A stretch of DNA of 64,000 bases from Chrysaora quinquecirrha (taxonomy: Eukaryota; Cnidaria; Scyphozoa; Semaeostomeae; Pelagiidae): positions 286,461 through 350,460 of the forward strand of contig JACTAT010000225.1 in the NCBI GenBank assembly GCA_014526335.1. Direction: 5' to 3'. The position numbers and the translations under genes were made by a program. The notes below the pieces were generated by a model, which saw only the letters and a list, made by a program, of their open reading frames with translations, had not been told where the DNA came from and searched no databases. Each line of letters begins with the position of its first letter. Positions within the stretch are counted from its first letter, which is position 1. Positions 1 to 12,600 of this stretch are shown here, in pieces.

Positions 1-230
1 GATTACAGTGTCGCGCGCGACATGTCTCCTAGTTTAGCCATAGCTAGAGACACGCAAATGTTTCTGGGAAATAACAGAAAATTTTCTGGTCTTTGCGACA
101 TGCAAATGACTCGGGGGACATGTTGCTCGCTTGTCACTCGCATGTTTAGCCACCCTGAGAGACACGCCAAATACAGTGTTGCACGCGAGAAGTCTCCTAG
201 TTTAGCCATAGCTTTAATGTCACACGAGGA
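1..230. repeat. dispersed GACATGTC-rich repeat, copy 1
   Basis: Contains CGACATGTCTCCTAGTTTAG twice, as TCTCCTAGTTTAGCC blocks around a core with AGACACGC(C/A)AA. Related copies at 57795-58030 and 60440-60687. A short-element family of unknown class. Confidence 0.6.
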
Positions 231-666
231 GTCGCATCCATTTAAGTACAGTTTCGTCTTTGACGGTGTCGCGACGGACAGGCCTCTGGTTGCAGTCGAA
301 AGGATGAAGGAAATTTCGATGCTAGCTTCAGGCATGTAGGAAGTAGAATATAGAATACCGACAGCTGAAACACTGACAGAGATACAAGGCAAGTGGCTCT
401 GCCACCCTTTGATTAATGTTTACAGTCTTCAGGCTTAAAACAGTCTTTAAAATTTATTAAGACGTGACAGGGCCACTCTCTTGTATCTTTATTAGAGCTT
501 CATATTACGGGATTTAATACCCAACGTGGCAGTTAGTAGGTTATTAACTAACAGGCTTGAATTACGCAGTACTGTACAGTAGTATCAAACGATAGGTGGA
601 TTCGATGAATAACTTGCTTGATAAAAAACTAATTATTTCATAGTGGTCTATACAGAGTAATCTTAC

Positions 667-3600
667 CACAATTCACTTCATCACTGCCATCGTAACAGTC
701 AGCTTTGAAGTCACATACCAGCGTTTTCTGGACGAACTCGCCAGATTTACAATGGAATAACGTTGCAGAGTTGTTAGATGGAACTAGAAATGAGAAGAAA
801 AGGTGATAGGCTGATTCAATATTCGGAGCAAACACAACATTAGAATTGCTATGAATAGCGGAAACATTTTGAAAATACTGAAAGCTTTTTAAAAACGAAT
901 CGAAACAATTGACTGAGGCGGAATACATGCCCAGGTGCAGACCTTGAGTACTGCACACATCAAAGACTACGCAAAGTTTTCAAAATGTCTGACGCACCAA
1001 AGGGAGGAAAGCAGGCACCAAAGGTTGCAAAGAAAGGAGAGAAAAAAGCCGGTGTTGGCAAGAAGGGCGGAAAAGCTCCAGGTGACAAGAAGAGAACGAA
1101 AAGACGAAAGGAAAGTTACTCTATTTACATCTACAAAGTTTTGAAGCAAGTCCACCCCGACACTGGTATTTCTAGCAAGGCAATGAGCATCATGAATTCT
1201 TTCGTCAACGATATCTTCGAGAGAATCGCTCAAGAAGCATCTCGCCTGGCTCACTACAACAAGAGGGCTACTATCACATCTCGTGAAATTCAGACCGCAG
1301 TCAGACTTCTGTTGCCCGGTGAATTGGCCAAGCATGCTGTCAGTGAAGGAACAAAGGCTGTCACAAAGTCAAGAATGAGACTTCATCAAAGCATCAAAGG
1401 GAAAAATGTAGTCGCTGGTCACGGACGCGAAGGGACTATGAGATTAATCTAGCTTTCCGTTAAACAATTACGCAGGACGTTAAAGAGCGTCCGTAGAGTT
1501 ACAGTTGACATCCGCTATCTCGAACATTCGCTATCTCGACTGCCCGCTATCTCGAACATTCGCTATCTCGAACGATATTCCATTTTCCCTCGTTTTGGTA
1601 TAAGGGCTTGTATAGAAAAATCATCCGCTATCTCGAACCCCGTTATCTCGAACATTCGCTGTCTCGAACCATTTTCGATATCCCATGAAGGAAAACCTGC
1701 TCTTTATCTCGAACTTTGCCAAATTTTCTGCTGAACTGGATAAAGAGACAGGCTGAAAATATGTATCAGTTCGCCTAGAGGAGCAGGAATGGCAGCAGCT
1801 AAGTGATATGCTGCCAATGTATAAAATAGATGAAGCTGTTCTCTTTCGAGATGTGCTGCATCGCCATTATCTCAATTACACCAATAGTAGTTTCAAAAAT
1901 ACCAGACTTGTTTGATGAAATTTGGGATCAGTAACCCTGCATGTTAATAGGGGTTCTTTTTCTGACTTAAAGACTATAATTTTTTATATTAATATGGGGC
2001 ATCCGTTATTTCGAACATTCGCTATCTCGAACAAATTCCAGTTTCCCTTGAGAGTTCGGGATAGCGGATGTCAACTGTATGAACATAAAATTGACTCGTT
2101 TTTTTTCCCTAAAAGGCTACTTTATTTAACCATTAAACATCTCTAGTATAATTTAACTTTTAAAAAATTATTATTTCTACCATATTTACCTCTAGTAAAG
2201 TTTTCAAATCTGCAACTACTTGAAAATGATATATTATTCAGCCCGAATTCGCCAATTCTGTAAGTACCGACATGCGAAGCTTGAAAGATTATCTAAAAGC
2301 AAATAGAATAAGTCATTTGTTCTCTCTTTTTCCAGCAAGTTAATAAGAAACTACTGTCAAGATTTTCCACCATTACATAACTAAACTTAGGTTTCCAGAG
2401 AAATTCGGAAAAATTTTTTAAACTTTCCCACGTCGTCTTTAGAAAAAACTGTGCTACCAGCGGATTTCAAGCACGACGGTTTCTGGCTTGTTCACAAAAT
2501 GTATTCTGCCAAGAAAAGCCAATCTAGGCCAATCTTAAGGTTGTATTTTGAAAACTTTTCTGGGGGAGCATGCCCCCAGACCCCCCTAATTAGGAGCACC
2601 TCTAGGGCACTGTACGCCTTCAGCGCATTTACAGCCAGCTGTAGCATCAGTGTAACTTGCACGGGTATAAATTCCAAACTGAAATAGAGATGCCCCCTTG
2701 CTATTTCTCCGGCCCTCTGCACGATTAGTTGTGCTTGAATTCCTGACAGAGAAGAAGACTAAGAGAAGAATGAACCTGCCAAGACTGGACTCGCGCTAAG
2801 AAAGAAAGGGCCGAAGATAAAACAATAGAACAATAAATCCCCTTATATTTTTGCCCCCCTAGTTTTTTCCCATTTAAAAAGGCTCTGGACTCAAATGATA
2901 CAAAAATGCTTCCAGTATGTTACGTTTTAGCTCAGATATGACCGTTTGAAAAAATGAATTTCCATATGAAATCCCCTGAATTTTTAACAAAACATTCAAA
3001 ACTTTACAAACTGAGTGAAAATATAGTGATTCAAAATAGAAATGCATTTTTTCAAATTTTTGTTCCTTAGTCAATAGTCAACATAGCTGAATGATAGCTA
3101 CATTAGTTGGGTCTATTCTTCACGCTTTTTCCGATTATAAGAAATTTTTTTTGAATTCCAAAAATGGATTTTTGATGACGTCACACTATACACACTATAG
3201 AAATTTTGTGAACAAAAAGTGTTAACAAATGTTTCGCATTATATTGTGTATATGGTACTCACGTAATATAGTGGACTTTTGGGCAGCTCTAATGCCTTTC
3301 TGCGCCAATTGATCTCACCACGCCTACCAGTTCTAGTAACAGTCCAAATACTCTTTTCCGTGATATTCTGCTTCACAATCAATTTGAGAGAGCCTCTCCA
3401 GCTTCCACTGACGTGATAGTAAAATCTCAACCAGCAGGAAGAATTCTTTTGGCCTAAAGATGAAATCAATACAAAATGGTAATGAATATATAATTTTGAC
3501 TATGTATTCTTGTTAAACGAGGGACATATAACTTCAGACAGATTTTTCAACCCAGGGGGTACTCATTAACTTTCAATAGAGGGGTCCATGCCAATGTTTG

Positions 3601-6600
3601 GGGTCTGAAATCTTAACCTTATTCAATATTTGGGGTCTGTGGATTATAACATGGACAAAAATTCAATATTATGGGTCCGCAAATTTGAGGGAAGACCCGT
3701 GCGATTTGGTGCGGTTCATTAAAATGACCCATCCAACTGCCAAGTGCTTATAAATTGTAAATTGTCATGAAACTGATGGCTAGATCCGAGAAAACATTTT
3801 AGGTGTCCAAAAATAGATAGCAATATTTGGGTTCTCCAAAAAATTAAACTCAATATTTAGGGGTCTGCAAGGAAATAGTGGCATGGACCCCCGTATTGAA
3901 AGTTAATGAGTCCCCCTGGGTTTTTCAAACACCTTCCATACGTCACATGTTATTGGAAACAGCACCATAGTTAAACATAAAATTATTAAGAAACACTATA
4001 GACAACAATCAGTATATTGTAGCAAAACTTTGATTATTTCCTCAATTATAACGAAACCATCAATATACTAGTAATTTGTCAATATTCTTGAAATTACAGA
4101 TTTTGCAGACCAATACATATTTTTTTTAATAACGAGGGAAATTAAGAAAAACAAAGCTTGACTTATGGAACGCAGACAGACCATGAACTACCCGAAGTTT
4201 GTTTAACGGCCAGTTCGTTTCTGGCAAAATATGGTATATACCTGAAAGATTCACATGTAGTTCGACCTAAGTTACGACGAAATTTGACAAACAAAATGAA
4301 TGAACGTCATTTCTGTCCTTAGATGACCAAGGTGTGATTAAAATAGGCCAAAGATATAGAGTCTTGAAACAAGAAGCGTAACCCCAGCAAAAATAACAAG
4401 TATTCATTAAGGAGGATTCATGATCTTTGAGAATTGAAAATTCGCTTTTAGGCTAGCCATTGAAAAACATCCAAGCATATTTTTGCACATTACGACCGAA
4501 ACTATAAAAATCTTTTTCTCAAAAATTCTTGCAGAAGAGCTGGTTCAAGTGCAGGGTAGACAAACGGCTTAAGCACGACGTTGCTTCGTCGCCAATTAAA
4601 CAAATGAAAGGCAAGACTACATTATTCTTATTTGAATATTGACGGGTCACTTTATGCCTATACGAACCATCTTCTCTTGTCTCTTACCTTTAACTGCGTG
4701 CAACATCTTAAGCCTTGCTGTTGCAGTCGTAGATGGGGCATGACTGGTATCCACACGCATGTAGAATTGTGATGCTGTATCAAAATAATGGATAAACAAA
4801 TCATCAAGGATAGAACCTTTCAGTTGTTAATAGACAAAAAACCTAAAACATTTCCTCGACTCTGGTGAAGGTTAAGGTGAAATGGTATATCTGAGCGTGA
4901 GTCGCTAGGATCTCAAAAGCAGACAAATTAATGAGACTTTGAAATGTTCTGTGTTGCTGCCACGGCTAGAACTCTATCTTTAACTTTGGGGTGTGTGGAA
5001 AGTGGAATTTCTTTTAGACCCATCCTCAGGTACTTCTATTTTATGAAAAACCATCCACACGTAATTGAAATTTTTGCGCCAATTTTAGAACTACACCAAA
5101 AACCACCCAAAAATGTCTATTAAGATCCGGATTTTAGCATTTTCAGCAACATTTATCAGTTTTTGGTCGATAAATTAGAAAATTACCCTTTCTTAGGTTA
5201 ACTTATTTGAAAAAGCGCATCCATTCTTAGGTAAACAAACAAAAAAGGCATACCAATTCTCAGGTAAGATCAAGGAAAAAAGTCACCCTTTCTGGCCGCA
5301 CATCCCCACTATCAAAATATTTAAGACTACCCCCGCACCCGCTTATGAGCTCAATGACACCACCAGCAGGATGGACTTCATCATGACCCCACAACAGCAT
5401 CACTTTTGAAAGTCAAGAAATTACAGAGTATTCCAAAATCTTTGATTAATAAGGTACAAAGTTAGCATGCAGAGTGAAACTGATATTGTTAAACTTCCTC
5501 ATGGGTAATTGAAAATTTGTACAAAGGAAAATGGCATATCGAGTTATACAAAACTATACAAAGGTATATAAAGCCTGGTTTCCATAAAGCCAAAAGTGGC
5601 TGTGCCAGTGGTGGGACACGACTGTACCAGTTCTGAGGCAGTGTTGTGACGTTCTCAGTTTTAATGGAAACACTTCCTTATGGTGGCTCTACCGTGGCTG
5701 GACAGTTGCTCCACCACGGTAGTGCCAACATATAAAGTTGAATTTGGTTCAACTTTTCCGGCCCTTATGACGCTTCTGCCACAGAAATATTTTAATGGAA
5801 ACATGTGGCACAGCCGTCGGCGACATGTTTGTTGCACTTGCCTTTGTTCTCATCGAGCACATGCCTGTAACAAGCAAAAAAATGCGAGGAAATATGAAAC
5901 CATTCTATAGCAACCACTGTCTCAGCGCTGGTACAGCCGTATCCAAGCACTGGCCCCAGCACGTATTACTATATGGAAACGAAGCGTCGCAATATTTTCT
6001 CAGCACTGGTACAGCCTTGTCTCAGCACTGGTACAGCCGTGTCTCAGCACTGGCCCCAACACGTATTACTATGTGAAAACGAAGCGTCGCGACATTTTCT
6101 CAGCGCTGGTACAGCCTTGTCTCAGCAGTGGCACAGCCACTTTTGGCTGTATGGAAACCAGGCTTAAAAGTAAACAACGGTGAAAGAAAGTAGACAAAGT
6201 TAGAGAAAGGTATATACATAGCTATACATAGATTTTTATGAACGATATGAAATATTACTAAATTCAAGAACTTACAGCTTCCATCAGTCATTCCATGATA
6301 CCTTTCCCATTCAAATAAAGTATTCTTAGAAGCAATCCAGTCACATGTTCCAGTTTTGAAATCACATCTTTTGTTGTTGAAGCAGCTCGATTCATCTTCT
6401 CCTCCAGGACAATCGTTGACAAAATCACATAGTTTGGATTTTGCGAAGCATTTAGCATTTGCTCCAGAGCTAGTACATGATGAATGTGTTAAAGATGGAC
6501 AAACGGAGATGTAACCTGAGAAAGAGAGCATAGCCATTGCATAAAAGTATTAAAATTTCTTATGCATAAAGTTTTCAGTTACAGTTGACATCCGCTATCT

Positions 6601-9600
6601 CGAACTCTCAAGGGAAACTGGAATTTGTTCGAGATAGCGAATGTTCGAAATAACGGATGCCCCATATAAATATTAGAAATTTTAGTCTTAAAGTCAGAAA
6701 AGGAATCCCTATTAACATGCAACATCCAAAATTCATCAACAAGTCTGGTATTTTTTACATAGGAGTCAAAGCTCATCTGCTTTCATCCCTACTATTGGTG
6801 AAATTGAGATAATGGCGATGCAGAACATCTCGAAAGAGAACAGCTTCATCTATTGTATACATGGGCAGCATATCACTTAGCTGCATATCACATTCCCGTT
6901 CCACTAGGCGAACTTATACATATTTTCAGCCTGTCTCTTTATCCAGTTCAGCAGAAAATTTGGCAAAGTTCGAGATAAAGAGCAGGTTTTCCGCAATGGG
7001 AAATCGAAAATGGTTCGAGATAGCGGATGATTTTTCTATACAAACCCTTATACCAAAACGAGGGGAAATGGAAAATCGTTCGAAATAGCGAATGTTCGAG
7101 ATAGCGGGCAGTCGAGATAGCGGATGTCAGCTGTATTACCCGACACTTCAAAGGCAATGCAACCTCTTAAACAACCTATCTCCACATCTTTATCTTCAGC
7201 ATGGCTTCCAATAAACTAATTCAGTATTAACTCTAAATAGCATTTTTTAGCAGAACGAATACCGTGGACATTGCAGTAACTTTGCTTCATTGTTATTATA
7301 AATACCTTAATTTCAAAACCACTAAAAACATGAGCGCACGTGAAACGAATTGTCAGTTGATTAAAGGTACCCATTAGCCATGTTTGAAGAATGAGATCAG
7401 CCTATTAGCATGCAGCTTGCAACGAATGGTATAGAGAAGTCCCCACTCTTTTCCCACTTGTTCCCTGTGATCTTAGCTGTTTCAAGCTTTTTTCCTGCTT
7501 TTCCTCGAAATCGTCATTGGTCCCCATTTTGTTTCATCTTGTTCTCGCTTGTTTCCGGTAATTTCTCTTTTTCTCAGTTGTTCTCTTCTCTTTTCCTGTG
7601 ATTCCTCTATGCTCCACCTTATCACATCTGATTCCCACTTATTCCCGCCGATTCTTACTTCGCTCTCATTTGTTCCAATGTATTCCCACTTTGTTTCAGC
7701 ATGTTCCATTGTTCCCTTCAGTTTACACGTTTTTTTTTATAAGAAACCGGTTTATAAGAAACCTGGAACACGACACCCCAAAAGTTAAGAAACTTTTAGA
7801 ACTAGGAGGAAGGAGTTAAGAAACTTAAGAAATTTTTGCGTCAGTTTTCCAACATACTGATTTCACATTTGTGGACGTAGTAATCAATTCTCAAGCGTTT
7901 CCGTGCGATTTCTCGCCCCCAGCATGGCCAATTCTTCGTAATACAATAATATTAATAATTTGCTTGCTATATTCACGTTCTTTTATCGTTTTTACTGCAA
8001 TTTTTTCCATTAAATTAAGAAACTGTCAAGAAACTTTTAGAACTAAAATTGGGCCAAAAATTAAGAAACTTTTAGAACTAGGCCCCGAGCCAGGTTTCTT
8101 ATAAAAAACGCGTATTCCCACTCAGTCCACGAAATACGAGCTTTATTGTTTGTTACGGATTTTACTGCATTCTGGATAGTGGCTTCTTAATGAGTTGTCG
8201 TTCAAACTCATGCAAATTACTTAGATTCAGAACAACCTCTTTGATTGTTTTGATTGTATGCATTTGCATTGCATTCGGAATATATGACTCAACTCACTGA
8301 TTGATTGTTTCCCCTGTCTGCATAGAGAATAGAAATTCCTATCTTCTGTTGCAATATTCCTGATTCCTAGGTAGATATCTAGGTCTATTTCTTCCGGTTT
8401 GCCGAAAACCCCTCAATAATGTTTTGATTCTTCAAACATAAAAAGGGTTGTGAACAATCGAAAAACAGCAAATAGTAAGATATATAACGTAGTGAATATA
8501 TCCCCATAGGTCTTTCCGTTCTAACGGCTTTGGACAACGGCCTTTCGTAAACTTGAACACAGACAAAATCAAAACAACAAAATCTAGAGCCCACCACAAA
8601 AAAAAGTACAGACACTAAATAGCAAAAATCGTACTTTGCTGGCATTTCCAATACACTGTTTCATTGCAGCTACTGCTACTTGAACAGCTTAGGGAAACAG
8701 GTGCAGATATGTTGCTTGGTTGGCAGATTTTTTGCCCCGAATAGTATCCAGAAGAAGTTGAATATTCTGTAAGAACATCACTTAGGCCAAGCTGCATACA
8801 CGCCAATTTAGCTACAAAGCAAAATAGAAGTTGTTCATCATTGCAAAAAAATTCAGAAATTTCAGGCAAAACAAGAAATATAGATAGATGGTCAATAAGC
8901 CAATAGCTGATAAGTCAACGTGAGCAGTCGTACTGTTTGTGCAGCACTGGTGTTCTGACCAACACTTAGGCAACTGTCGATATTTTCAGCTTCAACGAAG
9001 CCTTTGCACTGCTAATCTTATGCTGTGACACGTTTTGTCAACATTTTTGAGCAAACTGAGACTCTGTCTATACTATGGGAGTACGAAAGGAAATCGGAGT
9101 AGAACGAATGTTTTCTGGAGATAGATTTGCAGTTTTTTAAAGGAAAACAAAGCGACAAAGAGCTCATAGTGAATGTATTTTGGCAGATGCTGCATGCATG
9201 CATGGAAGGTGCTGTGGCGTCGTGGCGTAATCCAGCTGGCTCGGGGTGTCAGAAGCTCAGTGTGGTCAGGGTTTGAGCCCAGGGTCGAGGTCTCGATTAG
9301 TTAACCTACTATTGAGATCCTAGCGACTTGCGCTAAAACACCATTGTACCTTCACCTTCACCTGCTTGCAGTATCACTTTGTAATCCATTCATTATTCTC
9401 TGAGAATTGAGGCCCAAGAGCCTTAGATCACATCGATGCTCGACAAAATAAATACCCTTTTCTACCATGTGTTAAAAACTATAAATAAAGTCAATGCAAT
9501 AAGGTAAAATACTTATATAACTTATATACCCAATTTACACGACAAAAACTGGATCGGTCCTGTCTAATCCAGAGCCAGTTTTGGTTCAAAAAGCCTTTCG

Positions 9601-12600
9601 TTTACACCGGATCTCCTCTGTAAGTATCATTTCTGACTCTATTCAAATCCACTTATAGAGCCGTTGAGACAAAACACACTCAAAGTGAGTGAACGAAGCC
9701 TTCTAGAACACATAATTCTTTGAAGAAAAATTAAATTGTCTGCTTTGGACTCCCACAAGATGCTGCAGTGATAAAATGAAGAAATTGCAAGCAATTTTAC
9801 AGCAAGAAATGTGTTAGCGCGTGTGTCAGCACAAAAAATACGACAGACAAGATACTGCAGTGATAAAATGAAGAAATTGCAAGCAATTTTGCAGCAATAA
9901 GTTTGGTAGCGGGTGCGTCAACTGAAAAAATACGACAGACAAAATGCTGCAGTGATCAAATGAAGAAATTGCAACCAATTTTGCAGTAATAGGTTTGGTA
10001 GCCCGTGCTTCAACTCAAAAAATACGACAGAAAAGATGCTGCAGTGAAAGAATGAAGAAATTACAAGCAATTTTGCAGCCAGAAATGTGGTATGTGGTAG
10101 CACGCGTGCGTCAACTCAAAAAATACGATAGACAATAATTTCTTGATCCAGTCGGAGCCGATGCAGTTCTTCTCATGTAAACACATTGATAAAGAGTCAG
10201 GACTGGCTCTAGATCGGTCGAGAACCGATCCAGTCTTCCCTCTTGTAAAACGGGTCATAATAAAAGTTTTAATGTTACCTCTTTCCTTTGTACAAACTTT
10301 AGACCATGAATCATTTTGTTTCTCGAAGAACAAGCCCTCGGGGAAATTGTGTTGTGGTGATTTTGAAAGCTTGATAGCTTTGAAGGATGACTTCTCTGTG
10401 AAAATTAAAGTAAAACATGATGACAAAAAAATATGCTATCAATATCAGAGGAATACCATATATTATTTGAAAGTAAAGTAAAGTAAAGTTGCCATTTTAA
10501 GTCTACTACTAGCCTAGGGCTGCTTAGTCGACTTTATACTTTACCCCTGGTCTGGATGCATTAGCACATAGCCGGGTGCAGCCATACATGTCGCTCATAA
10601 CTACCGACCAGGTACCCATTTATACACCAGGGTAGAGAGAGGCACATTTGTGTTAACAACTTGCCCAAGGTTGTCATCTCTACAATACAAGAGGAAAGAC
10701 CGTGGCTCGAAACCACAACATTGCCGTTGTGAGCCCTGCACGCTAACCACTGCGTCACAGAGACCACTAAACAAAAGTGATGATTAAGAAGATGGAAGAA
10801 TCAATAGTTATTTTCCAACGATAGCTCATCAAAACCGAATGTAAATTGGTAGGACCAGAACATAAATTAAGAACACTTACAAGAAAATTGGCCTGAAAGA
10901 ATACAGCATCGCAGTAAAGAATATGAAATAGGGATGGTTTGGGCACATGTGCAAGCTTCCATAAGAATCTCCTCTTAGAATTGTCTATGGTGAGACTAGG
11001 TCCGACCCCCGCTGACCACTTTATGTGGAAGTGCTCTCCCCTTGGTGATTCTGTAACATAAATCACTTATTCGATTTAAAAATGGCAATTGACACTCAAA
11101 AGATACTGTGAAAAGATAGCTTTATTACCAGTAGTTAAACAGTCATCCGTGAAAAGGACATCATCTAATGCAATTTCCCTCTCATAGAGATCTCCCGCGG
11201 TTGCCACAATCTCAACCTGATTTGAGAAGTAAGTAAGTACTATATTAATAAAATTGTACACAATCATACACAGAAACATCGAGTGCAAGTTGAGGGAGTT
11301 GCTTTCTTTGCTTGTTAGCTTGCTTGTTAGCAAGCTTTTGAAAACACGCTGGATAGTTAGTTGGAATAGTTAGTTTCTTAGCGTGTTTGCATGGTAGTTG
11401 GCTAGTTAGTTAGCAAGTTGGTTTTGTTGAATAGTATGCTAATTAGATAGTTAGTTAGTTAGTTGGTTAGTTAGTTAGCTAGTTAGTTAGTTAGATAGAT
11501 AGATAGTTAGTTAGTGAGTTAGTTAGTTAGTTAGTTAGCTAGCTAATTAGTTAATTAGTTATTTAGTTAGTTAGTTAGTTAGTTAGTTAGTTGGTTACTT
11601 AGTTAGTTAGTTAGTTAGTTGGTTAGTTGGTTAGTTAGTTAGTTGGTTAGTTGGTTGGTTGGTTGGTTGGTTAATTGGTTAGTTGGTTAGTTAGTTGGCT
11701 AGTTGGTTGGTTAGTTAGTTGGTTGGTTGGTTGGTTGGTTAGTTAGTTGGTTGGTTGGTTGGTTGGTTGGTTGGTTAGTTGGTTGTTGGTTGGTTGGTTG
11801 GTTGGTTGGTTGGTTGGTTGGTTGGTTGGTTGGTTGGTTGGTTGGTTGGTTGGTTGGTTGGTTGGTTGGTTGGTTGGTTGGTTGGTTGGTTGGTTGGTTG
11901 GTTGGTTGGTTGGTTGGTTGGTTGGTTGGTTGGTTGGTTGGTTAGTTGGTTAGTTAGTTGGTTGTTGGTTGGTTGGTTGGTTGGTTGGTTGGTTGGTTAG
12001 TTGGTTGTTGGTTGGTTGTTAGTTGGTTGGTTAGTGAGTTAGTTAGTTAGTACTGAAATAGAGAACTAACAAGTTAGTTGGAATTTTACTTTGTTAGTCA
12101 GACATTAGTTACATAAATAGTTATTGTTTTAGTTAGTTAGTTAGTAAGTCTTTTAGTTGGTTAGTTTTTTAAAATGCACGGAAATGAAACCAAAACAACA
12201 GATAAATGTTTTTCTTATTATTTTTTCGATTTGAAAATTTTCGGACCACCAAAGGAACCAAATAAGAAGAAGAATTGGGTTTACTGCGAATGCACTGGTC
12301 CATAAACCTCGTATACAGTCGTCGTCCGAGGCGTTTGTTCTTTGCCTTGTTATTCGATTAAGTAGATTTAACTTGGTAGTCTCTTAGCAAGCTTCTTATC
12401 GCTATGTCTGCTTTTCTTTGTTTGCCCAGGTACGATAATCTGTTCCTCTACTCCGATCACAAACAGTGTTGATCAGAATAGAGATAATACAGAAATATTT
12501 AGGGCCTGCCTCTCTGAATAACGTAAAAAATGTCTTCTTTTTCAAGACAGTTCTTGCTTTCGACGTTATTGAGGTTTATTTTAAGTTTTTATTGAAAGAG

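Noticed and set aside
1474..1491. Canonical histone 3' stem-loop
   Set aside because: Stem of five pairs with an eight-base loop does not fit the six-pair, four-base consensus.
7482..7709. Lys/Glu/Trp-rich ORF
   Set aside because: Composition of a repeat that occurs inverted at 39480-39866.
9759..10137. CRISPR-like array
   Set aside because: Units are contiguous with no spacers, and the genome is eukaryotic.
10881..11050. Possible extra exon of the MAM/LDLa gene on the minus strand
   Set aside because: Good AG and GTAAGT borders, but it ends in phase 0 while the next exon needs phase 1, and its residues match no domain; skipping it gives a consistent frame.
11727..12000. Val-Gly-Trp-Leu repeat ORFs
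   Set aside because: Translations of the GGTT tetranucleotide array.
11396..12056. Interstitial telomere repeat
   Set aside because: Units are GGTT and AGTT, not TTAGGG.
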